Positions 6,894 to 13,949 of a DNA stretch of 14,035 nucleotides are shown one piece after another (within the stretch, counting starts at the first letter, position 1; each line of letters begins with the position of its first letter). A model generated the notes under the pieces. It was not told the DNA's origin, did no database searches, and worked only from the letters and a program-made list of their open reading frames with translations. The stretch is from an uncultured Succinatimonas sp. (GTDB lineage: Bacteria > Pseudomonadota > Gammaproteobacteria > Enterobacterales > Succinivibrionaceae). The position numbers were made by a program, and so were the translations under genes. The DNA lies in NCBI RefSeq assembly GCF_905203285.1, contig NZ_CAJKVK010000056.1, positions 1 to 14,035 of the forward strand, in the 5' to 3' direction.

Positions 6894-7755
6894 ATTTTTG
6901 ACGTTACAAGACGGCAGTGAGGTTAAAGCCGCACTGCCTTATATTATTTCAGCATCAAGGAATTGCGATTTACCAAGCGAGCCTGACAAGCTGCTAAAAC
7001 TCTTGTCAGCGCCTTTTGTCTCAAAAGTAAATCCGTTTAACCGAAAGCTTTCTTATATTGCTTTTGATGAAGTTAAGCTTTTAGTTTTATGGTCAAAATT
7101 TCCGCGGGTTTTTCTTAAAAATCCGTCGTTTTTAAAATCTCTTCCTTATAAAACAGCGCTTTTGTACACTTTAAACGATTATGAAAAAGAGGGATTTGAG
7201 CAAGTTCCTGACCTCTTTTGCAGAATTGAGCTTTTTCAAGAATGTGTACGATTACTTGGTAAAGGAGCTGTGATCTGGCGTTATGATCCGATCATATTAA
7301 ATGAAGAGTTAACGGCAAAAGAACATGTAAAACGCTTTTACCATATTGCGCAAAAACTTAGTGGTTATTGTGACAGGGTGATTTTTTCTTTTGTTGATAC
7401 CCGCTATCCAAACGCTAAGAAAAATGCCGCATATTTAAAAGTAATAAAAACTTCTAATGAGGAAAAGTTAATGCTGATTAAAAATCTCGTGGAGATTGGC
7501 AAAAAATTCGGCATGACTTTACAATCTTGCGCACAATCGTCAGATTTTACAGTCGCAGGAGCAGAATCTGACGGGTGTATCGGCAAGTATCTGGTAAAAT
7601 ATTACAGATTAAATAGTAGTTTATGTCGTGACAGGGCGCAAAGAAAACTTTGTTTATGCCTTGAATCACGAGACATAGGACAAGAGCACGGATGTAAATT
7701 CAATTGTGCTTATTGTTATGCGTTTAAGGAAATAAAATGGCGCGAGTGCTGTTGA
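6883..7755 (+). CDS. DUF1848 family protein, cysteine-cluster protein
   Basis: This is a 290-residue protein of unknown function that I assign to DUF1848. The family's opening motif is seen as IISASRNCDLPSE (21-33), followed by the NPFNRKLSYI stretch (50-59) and LWSKFPRVFLKN (69-80), which corresponds to the usual FWTKNP region. The C-terminus has CLC (257-259), SRDIG (262-266) and GCKFNCAYCYA (270-280). C271, C275 and C278 form CX3CX2C, the spacing of a radical-SAM [4Fe-4S] site, but placed at the C-terminus. The first 20 residues are longer than in family members I recall. The ATG at 6883 overlaps the pepT end by 11 bp and has no clear ribosome-binding site, which suggests coupled translation. 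The 3' end overlaps rfbD by 19 bp. Confidence 0.85.
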   Translation: MRYKFLTLQDGSEVKAALPYIISASRNCDLPSEPDKLLKLLSAPFVSKVNPFNRKLSYIAFDEVKLLVLWSKFPRVFLKNPSFLKSLPYKTALLYTLNDYEKEGFEQVPDLFCRIELFQECVRLLGKGAVIWRYDPIILNEELTAKEHVKRFYHIAQKLSGYCDRVIFSFVDTRYPNAKKNAAYLKVIKTSNEEKLMLIKNLVEIGKKFGMTLQSCAQSSDFTVAGAESDGCIGKYLVKYYRLNSSLCRDRAQRKLCLCLESRDIGQEHGCKFNCAYCYAFKEIKWRECC

Positions 7756-8633
7756 CCGGTGCTTACGGACAAGTCGGCAAAGAGCTTGAAGTTTGTCTTT
7801 TAAATAGTGAAGACGAAGTCATTTCTTGTGATCATAAAGCTCTTGATATCAGTCAGGAAGATCGGGTTTTAAGTGCCGTTACCGAAAGCGGGGCTGATAT
7901 TATTATCAATGCCGCAGCCTATACCAATGTTGAAAAAGCCGAAGATGAAAGAGTAAAAGCATACGAAGTTAATGCCTATGGCCCTAAATATTTAGCCAAA
8001 GCAGCAAAACTTGCTGATATTCCTCTTATTCATATTTCAACAGATTATGTCTTTTCTTCAGAAAACGGCAGAGCTCATCGTGAGGACGATGCTGTTGAAG
8101 CACAATGCGTGTACGGAAAGTCAAAGCTTGAGGGCGAAGAGAATATCATTGCCTGCTGCAGTAAGTACGTAATTGTAAGAGCTTCATGGATTTTCGGCAG
8201 GTACGGTAATAATTTCGTGAAAACCATGCTGCGTCTTTCCGGGAAATACGACGCTGTTTCAGTTGTAAGCGATCAAAAAGGCAATCCTACGCCGGCAAGA
8301 GCTTTAGCTGAAGCTTTGTGCGTTATTGCTCATGAGGCCTTAAAACCTGATTTTAAGGACTACGGTATTTATCATTTTGCCGGAAATCCTGCAACCACTT
8401 GGGATGAGTTTGCAAGAAGCGTATTTAAATACGCTAAACTTGCCGGATTCATCCAAAAGGATATGGAAGTTAAAAGCATTTTAGCCAAAGACTATCCGTC
8501 AAAAGCCGTGCGTCCTTATGACTCAAGGCTTGATACTAATAAGATTAATGAAGTTTTTAAGATAGCACTGCCTGATTGGCAGGACTATTTACCCGAAACC
8601 GTTGGGGAGTTTTTTGATGAACAAAACAATTAG
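7737..8633 (+). CDS. rfbD: dTDP-4-dehydrorhamnose reductase RfbD/RmlD
   Basis: This short-chain dehydrogenase carries out the last step of dTDP-L-rhamnose synthesis, reducing dTDP-4-dehydro-L-rhamnose with NAD(P)H in the cytoplasm; the product feeds surface polysaccharide assembly. At 298 residues it has the family length. The Rossmann motif is GAYGQVG (8-14), followed by INAAAYTNVEKAE (57-69), STDYVF (101-106) with the catalytic Thr/Ser region, and the Y126-x3-K130 dyad in VYGKSKLEGE. The start has AAGGA (7726-7730) 6 nt upstream. It overlaps both neighbours, the DUF1848 gene by 19 bp and the lipoprotein gene by 17 bp. The rfbA, rfbB and rfbC genes that supply its substrate are not in this window. 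Confidence 0.93.
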   Translation: MARVLLTGAYGQVGKELEVCLLNSEDEVISCDHKALDISQEDRVLSAVTESGADIIINAAAYTNVEKAEDERVKAYEVNAYGPKYLAKAAKLADIPLIHISTDYVFSSENGRAHREDDAVEAQCVYGKSKLEGEENIIACCSKYVIVRASWIFGRYGNNFVKTMLRLSGKYDAVSVVSDQKGNPTPARALAEALCVIAHEALKPDFKDYGIYHFAGNPATTWDEFARSVFKYAKLAGFIQKDMEVKSILAKDYPSKAVRPYDSRLDTNKINEVFKIALPDWQDYLPETVGEFFDEQNN

Positions 8634-10017
8634 TTCGATTTCTTTAGCTTTAATCATCGGACTTTCAGGATGCTCTTTAATGCAGACTGATTATGAGCGT
8701 CCGCAGCTTGCTATAGTTGATTCATATCAAAACGCAGCTGAATTTTTAGGCAATCGCGTTTCAGATAAATTCTGGACCGAGTTTTCCGATCCTAAGCTTA
8801 CCGCCGTGGTGGAAAATGCCTTAAATGCCAATCTTGATTTGCAGTCAGCTTATCTTAACGTCCGCAAGGCTCGTTACGCTTTAGATGAAATCAATACTAA
8901 TTTGTTGCCTGATTTCGGCGCCGGCGGCAATATCGGCGCTGAACGCCGTCTTGAGCATCATAACAGCGAGACCAAGAGTTCGGGAACTAATCTTACTTTG
9001 TCATATGAACTTGATTTGTTCGGACGTCTTGACGCTGAAAGATTGTCATCCTTTGAAAATCTGCAGGCTAGTGCCTATGACTATTGGGCAATGCGCTTAT
9101 CAACCATAGCATCGGTCGCTAACGCATATTGGCAGTATGCCTATGCAAAAGAGGCAGTGCAATTGGGTGAAGAAGATCTTAAAGATTCAGAGCGCCGTTT
9201 ATCCCTCATTAAGAGTATGTATGACGCAGGTGCTGCAGACGGTCTTGCTTACGATACCGCAATGGTAAATCATCTGCAGGTTCAGGAGACTTTGGAGCAA
9301 AGAAAGAATAATTTGGCTCTTGCCCGTACCGCATTGACCGCTCTTTTAGGTCTTACTGCCGATAAGGATGTTGAGGTAAGTGAGTTAAAGGATTCTGCTG
9401 TTCCTGATATTGAATTGGAGATCCCGTCTGCATTGCTTTCCCGCCGTCCTGATTTGATGGCAAGTGAGGCTTTGTTAAGAAAAGCTTATGCAGATTATGA
9501 TGTTGCGGCCTTATCTTTATATCCGACATTTGTGTTAAGTGCCGGAGTTTCTGCAGGAGATACAGGCACTTTAGGTCGTTTTCTTGCAAATCCTTTAGGT
9601 ACGTTAGGTGCGGCAATAACTTTACCGTTTTTAAACTATAGTGAGCTTAGTGCCCGTAAAGGTCAGGCCATGACTCAAAAGGACATCAGTGAGCTTGATT
9701 TTGTCAATACTTACATTAATGCCGTAAGAGAAGTTTCCGATGCGGTAAGCAATATCACTTACTACAAGAATTTAGTTTCAAAGACCGAGCATGAATATAC
9801 TCTTGCCCGTCAGAACTACAACCGCTACTCAGAGCGTTATCGCTATGGCGCAAGCTCTTTAAACGAGTTCTTGGATGCTGCCGATACCTTGCGTTCAGCT
9901 TCTGATAAATATTTAAATGCAAAGCGCATGGTTTTAAACAGCTCTATGGACTTGATGGTAGCCTTGGGCGGTGATACTCAAGAAGAGAAAATCGAAGATC
10001 TGCTGCAGAATATCTAA
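8617..10017 (+). CDS. NodT-type outer-membrane efflux lipoprotein (TolC-like)
   Basis: This is an outer-membrane factor that would form the exit duct of a tripartite efflux pump. The 466-residue product begins with a lipoprotein signal: a hydrophobic stretch, then lipobox LSGC with C19. Serine at +2 predicts sorting to the outer membrane. Family marks are DYERP (25-29), KFWTEFSDPKL, YELDLFGRLD, a SRRPDLMASEALLRKA segment and LGAAITLPFLN, with two similar halves as in OEP proteins. I chose ATG 8617 because GGGGAG (8604-8609) lies 7 nt before it and it gives a proper signal peptide; an upstream TTG at 8602 would remove that tract from use. No periplasmic adaptor or inner-membrane transporter gene is in the window, so the partner and substrate are unknown. 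Confidence 0.9.
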   Translation: MNKTISSISLALIIGLSGCSLMQTDYERPQLAIVDSYQNAAEFLGNRVSDKFWTEFSDPKLTAVVENALNANLDLQSAYLNVRKARYALDEINTNLLPDFGAGGNIGAERRLEHHNSETKSSGTNLTLSYELDLFGRLDAERLSSFENLQASAYDYWAMRLSTIASVANAYWQYAYAKEAVQLGEEDLKDSERRLSLIKSMYDAGAADGLAYDTAMVNHLQVQETLEQRKNNLALARTALTALLGLTADKDVEVSELKDSAVPDIELEIPSALLSRRPDLMASEALLRKAYADYDVAALSLYPTFVLSAGVSAGDTGTLGRFLANPLGTLGAAITLPFLNYSELSARKGQAMTQKDISELDFVNTYINAVREVSDAVSNITYYKNLVSKTEHEYTLARQNYNRYSERYRYGASSLNEFLDAADTLRSASDKYLNAKRMVLNSSMDLMVALGGDTQEEKIEDLLQNI

Positions 10018-10376
10018 TGGCAAATAATATTTTGGAAAATAAAGCGGCGTTTGAAAAAAGCGCCGCTTTTAATCAGGGACCTTTCGTAAAAATGGATTTA
10101 ATTCCTTGTCCCGTATGCGGACATTTATGTTCAAGGGATGCGCTTACTTGTCCTAAATGCGGCAAGCCTCTTGCTAAAAAGAATAAGATCATTGCGGCAA
10201 TTCTGGCGCTGTTGTTCGGCGGCCTTGGGCTGCATAAGTTTTATTTAGGTAAAATTTTGTGGGGAATTATCTATCTGCTGTTTTGCTGGACGGGAATTCC
10301 TACTATAGTGGGCCTGGTTGAAGGAATAATCTATTTATTCACCTCGGATGAAGATTTTAAACATAAATACGGTTAA
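10017..10376 (+). CDS. Zinc-ribbon and TM2 domain membrane protein
   Basis: A 119-residue protein with a four-cysteine zinc ribbon, C31, C34, C45 and C48, followed by a TM2 domain. It has two hydrophobic segments (about 57-72 and 80-108) joined by the signature GGLGLHKFYLGK (68-79), and an acidic-basic tail. TM2 proteins are small membrane proteins of unknown function. ATG 10017 overlaps the preceding stop by one base and has no clear ribosome-binding site. The first codons contain a GC-rich inverted repeat (10041-10069). An internal ATG at 10092, giving a 94-residue form that begins just before the zinc ribbon, has AGGGA (10075-10079) and may be the real start. The C-terminal two thirds are secure; the start is not. 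Confidence 0.82.
   Translation: MANNILENKAAFEKSAAFNQGPFVKMDLIPCPVCGHLCSRDALTCPKCGKPLAKKNKIIAAILALLFGGLGLHKFYLGKILWGIIYLLFCWTGIPTIVGLVEGIIYLFTSDEDFKHKYG
10041..10070 (+). terminator. Terminator-like inverted repeat at the nodT/TM2 junction
   Basis: AAAGCGGCG (10041-10049) pairs with CGCCGCTTT (10061-10069) across an 11-nt loop, ending in four T residues and then AAT. It lies 24 nt after the efflux gene stop. The T tract is short, so it may be a weak terminator, an RNA stability element or an attenuator for the two downstream genes. Confidence 0.5.
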
Positions 10377-10385
10377 AAAAGAGAC

Positions 10386-11192
10386 ATGGATATAAAACTT
10401 GCCTCATGGAATGTTAACGGCATTCGTGCCGTCAGCGCCAAAGAAGATTGGAAATGGTTTTCAAACTGCGGTTATGACGTGATTTCATTGCAGGAAACTA
10501 AAGCAAGCGTTGATCAGATGCCGTCGAGCATTACCGATCCTGACGGTTATCATGCGTATTTTGCTTCTTCCATAGTAAAGAAAGGTTACTCAGGAACTGC
10601 CGTCTTTTCTAAAAAAGAACCGATATCACATGAAATTGAGCTTCCCGATCCTGAATTTCAAGGAGAGGGGCGCATCGTTCATCTTGAATTTGAAAAATTC
10701 CATTTCTTTAACGGCTATTTTCCTAACGGCGGAGCCGATATCCTGGATGAAAACGGAAAGCCTACCGGAGAATTCAAGCGTGTTCCGTATAAGATGGCCT
10801 TTTTTGACAGCTTTTTTAAGTATGCGCAGAAATTACGCGAATCAAAGCCCATTGTTGTTTGCGGTGATTTTAATATCGCGCATAATGAAATTGATTTGGC
10901 TCGTCCTAAGACCAACGTTAAAAACACCGGTTTTTTACCGCTTGAACGCGCTTTTTTAGATAAATTTGTCGCAGCAGGATACGTTGATACTTTTAGATAC
11001 GTTCACGGGGATTTAAAAGATCAGTACACATGGTGGTCTTATAAGACCAGAGCCCGCGCCAAGAATGTAGGGTGGCGTATTGATTATTTCTTTGTGTCAG
11101 AAGAGTTGAAAGAAAATATTAAAGACGCATGGATTGAAAATGACGTTTTTGGCTCCGATCATTGTCCGATAGGATTATGTCTTAGCTTTTAA
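10386..11192 (+). CDS. xthA: Exodeoxyribonuclease III (AP endonuclease)
   Basis: This DNA-repair enzyme has 3'-5' exonuclease and apurinic-site endonuclease activity and acts in base excision repair in the cytoplasm. The 268 residues match the family length. Catalytic motifs of the exonuclease-endonuclease-phosphatase fold are in place: SWNVNG with N9, LQETK with E37, the Y111 region NGYFPNG, GDFN with D161 and N163, and GSDHCP with D258 and H259. The YFPNG and RPK segments look nearer to the ExoA branch than to classical E. coli ExoIII, so exoA would be an acceptable name. The ATG is 9 bp after the TM2 gene stop with a weak AAGAGA upstream. A terminator follows, so it closes the six-gene run. 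Confidence 0.93.
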   Translation: MDIKLASWNVNGIRAVSAKEDWKWFSNCGYDVISLQETKASVDQMPSSITDPDGYHAYFASSIVKKGYSGTAVFSKKEPISHEIELPDPEFQGEGRIVHLEFEKFHFFNGYFPNGGADILDENGKPTGEFKRVPYKMAFFDSFFKYAQKLRESKPIVVCGDFNIAHNEIDLARPKTNVKNTGFLPLERAFLDKFVAAGYVDTFRYVHGDLKDQYTWWSYKTRARAKNVGWRIDYFFVSEELKENIKDAWIENDVFGSDHCPIGLCLSF

Positions 11193-11229
11193 AATGTATT
11201 GAAAAAGTGCGTTTTTTATATTTGTGCAC

Positions 11230-11258
11230 AAAAAGGGAGCATTAATTGCTCCTTTTTT
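11230..11258 (+). terminator. Intrinsic terminator after xthA
   Basis: GGAGC (11236-11240) pairs with GCTCC (11248-11252). The stem is extended by a G-T wobble and five A-T pairs into flanking A and T tracts, and the T run covers 11253-11258. It separates xthA from the aroG leader region. The 315-bp gap 11193-11507 holds this terminator, a candidate promoter, two hairpins and the leader ORF described below. Confidence 0.88.
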
Positions 11259-11276
11259 AATGCAATTCATTGTGCC

Positions 11277-11305
11277 TTGCTTTATTTCAAGCCAACTGCT
11301 TTAAT
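11277..11305 (+). promoter_or_regulatory. Candidate promoter for the aroG leader
   Basis: TTGCTT (11277-11282) and TTTAAT (11300-11305) are separated by 17 bp. The -10 matches 5 of 6 consensus bases, the -35 only 3 of 6. Transcription would start near 11312 and produce a leader of about 200 nt before aroG. Confidence 0.4.
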
Positions 11306-11318
11306 ATATTAACAGTAA

Positions 11319-11332
11319 GACCTAGAGAGGTC
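11319..11332 (+). repeat. Small hairpin near the 5' end of the aroG leader
   Basis: GACCT (11319-11323) pairs with AGGTC (11328-11332) across AGAG and is followed by GTTTTGTT. It would lie just inside the transcript if the proposed promoter is right. It is too short for a confident terminator. Confidence 0.35.
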
Positions 11333-11374
11333 GTTTTGTTATCAACCCTAATTAATATGCCAAGGAGAGAAAGC

Positions 11375-11488
11375 GTGGAACGCGTAAATTTCCCATGTGA
11401 AAACGTGCTTCGTTTTGCGCCGCTGTCGGCAGCGCAATCATTTAATCAAAACTCTGTTTCATCTTGGCGATATTATTATTTCAACTAA
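11375..11488 (+). CDS. Putative aromatic-sensing leader peptide of aroG
   Basis: A 37-codon ORF begins at GTG 11375, 5 nt after a strong Shine-Dalgarno tract AAGGAGAG (11362-11369). It ends WRYYYFN, with codons TGG CGA TAT TAT TAT TTC AAC and stop TAA at 11486-11488. The stop is 28 nt before the aroG start. Runs of codons for the end-product amino acids near the end of a short ORF are the mark of attenuator leader peptides such as pheL and trpL; here Trp, Tyr and Phe codons are combined, matching the three end products that depend on DAHP synthase. Three further Phe codons lie earlier (residues 6, 14, 23). No standard terminator fits between this ORF and aroG. An in-frame ATG at 11357 is less likely because the ribosome-binding tract lies after it. 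Confidence 0.6.
   Translation: MERVNFPCENVLRFAPLSAAQSFNQNSVSSWRYYYFN
11415..11437 (+). repeat. GC-rich hairpin inside the leader ORF
   Basis: GCCG (11419-11422 region) pairs with CGGC around a CTGT loop and TTGC with GCAA outside it, leaving a 3-nt bulge; TTGCGC (11415-11420) with GCGCAA (11432-11437) is a competing fold. It lies about 28 nt before the aromatic codons, in the part of the leader a translating ribosome must pass. A regulatory role is inferred. Confidence 0.45.
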
Positions 11489-11503
11489 TTTTTGAAGATT
11501 AAA

Positions 11504-11511
11504 AAGGGTGG
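11504..11511 (+). promoter_or_regulatory. Ribosome-binding site that sets the aroG start
   Basis: AAGGGTGG lies 5 nt before ATG 11517. A GTG inside it (11508-11510) is in frame but would have no ribosome-binding tract of its own, so ATG 11517 is preferred. Confidence 0.75.
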
Positions 11512-11516
11512 TTTTT

Positions 11517-12626
11517 ATGAACCTTAAGAATAGCAGAATGATCCCCCAGGCACCGAATTCGCGACAGGGGATCGTTGATTCAAGATTGAGCGATATATAC
11601 CAATTGTTACCTCCTGTTGCTTTAGTTGAGAAATTTCCCGCAACGGACTTTACCGATAATTTGGTAAAAGGAACCCGGAAAGTTTTTCACGATATTTTAT
11701 GTGATAGCGATGATCGCCTTGTTGTCATCGCCGGCCCTTGTTCCATTCATGATCCCAAAGCTGCGCTTGATTACGCTGCCCGCCTTTTGGAGCTGCGTAA
11801 ACGCTATGCCGATCAGCTTGAGATCATCATGCGCGTCTACTTTGAAAAACCGCGTACTACCATCGGATGGAAAGGTTTAATAAACGATCCTGATTTAGAC
11901 GGCTCTTACGACATCAATAACGGTTTGCGTATTGCAAGAAAGCTTTTACGCGATCTTAACGAAATGGGTATGCCGGCAGCTACCGAGTACCTTGATACTA
12001 TTTCGCCGCAGTACATTGATGAGTTCATTTCCTGGGGTGCAATCGGTGCTCGTACCACCGAATCACAGGTTCATCGTGAGCTTGCTTCAGGTTTGTCATG
12101 CCCAGTAGGATTTAAGAATGCAACCAACGGCAGTGTAAAGATTGCTATGGATGCGGTTATTGCCGCTAAGCACGAGCATACTTTCATGTCTGTTACCAAG
12201 TTCGGTTATGTTGCTATCGTGCATACCAAGGGCAATGAAGACTGCCACATTATTTTGCGCGGCGGTAAAGAGCCTAATTATAAGAAAGCTGATGTTGATG
12301 CAGCATGCGATATGCTGGTAAAAGCAGGTTTGCGTCCTAAAGTCATGATTGACTTCTCGCACTCCAACAGCTTAAAGCAGTTTAAGAAGCAAATAGATGT
12401 AGGTAATGACGTAGCGGCGCAAGTTGCTGCCGGTGACAGCCGCATCTTCGGCGTGATGATTGAATCTAACCTGGTTGAAGGAAATCAGTCATTGTCACGC
12501 AATATTGATGAATTGGTATACGGCAAGAGTATTACCGATGCCTGCGTCGGTTTTGATGATACCGTCAAAATCATTGAGACTTTAAATAACGCAGTGCTGG
12601 AGCGCCGTAAGGTTCATCAGGCTTAA
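11517..12626 (+). CDS. aroG: 3-deoxy-7-phosphoheptulonate synthase (DAHP synthase), AroG type
   Basis: This enzyme joins phosphoenolpyruvate and erythrose 4-phosphate, the committed step to aromatic amino acids. The 369-residue product is about 19 residues longer at the N-terminus than E. coli AroG (350). The class I fold is marked by LLPPVALVEKFPAT (30-43), GPCSIHDP with metal ligand C75, RVYFEKPRTTIGWKGL, GARTTESQVHRELASG, ILRGGKEPNY, DFSHSNS and ESNLVEGNQS. LLPPVALVEKFPAT and MSVTKFG point to the phenylalanine-sensitive AroG rather than AroF or AroH. Residues equivalent to the E. coli Phe site (P150 and Q151 in SPQYI, S180 in LSCPVG, F209 and S211 in TFMSV) are retained, although M147 is replaced by Thr. 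It is preceded by a leader ORF rich in Trp, Tyr and Phe codons near its end, which suggests control by aromatic amino-acid supply. Confidence 0.94.
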   Translation: MNLKNSRMIPQAPNSRQGIVDSRLSDIYQLLPPVALVEKFPATDFTDNLVKGTRKVFHDILCDSDDRLVVIAGPCSIHDPKAALDYAARLLELRKRYADQLEIIMRVYFEKPRTTIGWKGLINDPDLDGSYDINNGLRIARKLLRDLNEMGMPAATEYLDTISPQYIDEFISWGAIGARTTESQVHRELASGLSCPVGFKNATNGSVKIAMDAVIAAKHEHTFMSVTKFGYVAIVHTKGNEDCHIILRGGKEPNYKKADVDAACDMLVKAGLRPKVMIDFSHSNSLKQFKKQIDVGNDVAAQVAAGDSRIFGVMIESNLVEGNQSLSRNIDELVYGKSITDACVGFDDTVKIIETLNNAVLERRKVHQA

Positions 12627-12644
12627 TCGATTTTATTTCGTAAT

Positions 12645-12668
12645 AAGCCCTCCTTTTTGGAGGGCTTT
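12645..12668 (+). terminator. Hairpin between aroG and serA
   Basis: AAGCCCTCC (12645-12653) pairs perfectly with GGAGGGCTT (12659-12667) across a TTTTT loop, but only one T follows before GAC. Without a real T tract it may give partial termination, so serA could be partly transcribed from the aroG promoter, or it may mark an mRNA end. Confidence 0.55.
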
Positions 12669-12673
12669 GACTT

Positions 12674-12680
12674 AGGAGGT
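12674..12680 (+). promoter_or_regulatory. Ribosome-binding site that sets the serA start
   Basis: AGGAGGT is a near-perfect Shine-Dalgarno tract with a short spacer (3 nt after the T, 4 nt after GGAGG) to ATG 12684. It rules out the in-frame TTG at 12657, which lies inside the upstream hairpin. Confidence 0.8.
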
Positions 12681-12683
12681 CTC

Positions 12684-13919
12684 ATGCATCCGTCTTTATC
12701 TCTTGAAAAGAGCAAGATTAAGATTTTACTTTTAGAAGGCGTAGATCCTAGTGCAGTAGAAACGCTTAAAAATGCCGGCTACACTAATGTTGAATACGAT
12801 AAAAAAGCTTATGACGGACAAGAGCTTCTTGATAAGATTGAAAATGTTCATTTCTTAGGTATTCGTTCCCGTACCCATCTGACCCGTGAAGTTTTACAGC
12901 ACGCCAAACGTCTTGTCGGAGTAGGATGTTTTTGTATCGGTACCAACCAGGTTGATTTGGATGCTGCGGCAGAGCTTGGTATCCCAGTATTCAATGCTCC
13001 TTTTTCTAATACCCGCTCTGTAGCTGAATTGGTTACCGGCGAATACTTGCAGCTTTTGCGCGATGTTCCGGCTCGTAATGCGTTACTGCATCGCGGCGGT
13101 TGGAAGAAAGCTGCCAAGGGATGCTTTGAGGCGCGCGGTAAGACCTTAGGCATTATCGGTTATGGTCATATCGGAACCCAGGTCGGCATCATCGCTGAAA
13201 GCCTAGGACTTAATGTCGTGTTTTATGATATTGAGAACAAGCTCTCTTTAGGTAATGCCAAGCAGCTTGCAAGCCTTGATGAGCTTTTTGCCGCTGCCGA
13301 TATTGTTACTTTGCATGTTCCCGAGACCGAGCTTACACACGGTATGATTAATGCCGATGCTTTTGCCAAGATGAAAGACGGTGTCTTTTTCGTCAACGCT
13401 TCCCGTGGTACCGTTGTTGAAATAGATGCTTTATGCGATGCTCTTAAATCAGGAAAAGTGTCAGGTGCTGCAGTCGATGTTTTCCCTAAAGAGCCAGCAG
13501 CTAACGGTGAGGAGTTTGTATCTCCGCTTCGTGAGTTTGATAATGTGATTTTGACTCCGCATATTGGCGCTTCAACTGAGGAAGCACAGTGCAATATCGG
13601 TATTGAAGTCGCGCAAAAGCTTGCGTTGTATTCAGATAACGGATCTACGTTAACCGCGGTTAACTTCCCTGAAGTATCGCTTCCTGCAAAGCGTGAAGGA
13701 GTATCACGTTTGCTTCATGTTCATAAGAATGTGCCGGGCGTTATGCGTCAGATCAACGAAGTGTTTGCTTCAAAAGATATTAACGTGGCGGCTCAGTATT
13801 TGCAGACAACCGGGGATGTCGGTTATGTAGTTATGGACATTCATTCAGAAACTCCTGAAGAGATTGTTCCGTTGTTAAAACAGATCCCGGCTACTTTAAA
13901 GTGCCGCATTTTGTATTAA
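12684..13919 (+). CDS. serA: D-3-phosphoglycerate dehydrogenase with ACT domain
   Basis: This NAD-dependent enzyme oxidises 3-phosphoglycerate to 3-phosphohydroxypyruvate, the first step of serine synthesis. With 411 residues it matches E. coli SerA (410) along its whole length. Key parts are RSRTHLT (61-67), GCFCIGTNQVDLD (81-93), the dinucleotide motif GYGHIG (159-164), the catalytic R241 (NASRGTVV), E270 and H293 (TPHIG), and a C-terminal ACT domain from about residue 340. H347, N349 and N367 correspond to the E. coli serine-binding residues H344, N346 and N364, so feedback inhibition by L-serine is likely. It follows aroG in the same direction, with a hairpin lacking a clear T tract between them, and has its own terminator. 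It may be co-transcribed with aroG or have a separate promoter. Confidence 0.96.
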   Translation: MHPSLSLEKSKIKILLLEGVDPSAVETLKNAGYTNVEYDKKAYDGQELLDKIENVHFLGIRSRTHLTREVLQHAKRLVGVGCFCIGTNQVDLDAAAELGIPVFNAPFSNTRSVAELVTGEYLQLLRDVPARNALLHRGGWKKAAKGCFEARGKTLGIIGYGHIGTQVGIIAESLGLNVVFYDIENKLSLGNAKQLASLDELFAAADIVTLHVPETELTHGMINADAFAKMKDGVFFVNASRGTVVEIDALCDALKSGKVSGAAVDVFPKEPAANGEEFVSPLREFDNVILTPHIGASTEEAQCNIGIEVAQKLALYSDNGSTLTAVNFPEVSLPAKREGVSRLLHVHKNVPGVMRQINEVFASKDINVAAQYLQTTGDVGYVVMDIHSETPEEIVPLLKQIPATLKCRILY

Positions 13920-13949
13920 CAGTTAACTTTGAATAAAAAGCACATAAAT

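Noticed and set aside
8602..8616. TTG start for the efflux lipoprotein at 8602
   Set aside because: It would place the ribosome-binding tract inside the coding region; the ATG at 8617 gives a standard lipoprotein signal peptide.
11319..11340. Hairpin with T-rich tail at the start of the aroG leader as a terminator
   Set aside because: The stem is only 5 bp and the tail is interrupted by G, so termination is unlikely; kept only as a small structure.
11270..11374. Extension of the aroG leader ORF to an ATG at 11270
   Set aside because: That start lies upstream of the proposed promoter, has no ribosome-binding site and overlaps the xthA terminator tail; the GTG at 11375 has a strong ribosome-binding tract.
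13223..13594. A 123-codon ORF on the minus strand opposite serA
   Set aside because: It is fully contained in a well-conserved gene, its composition follows from serA codon use, and it lacks a ribosome-binding site or recognisable domain.
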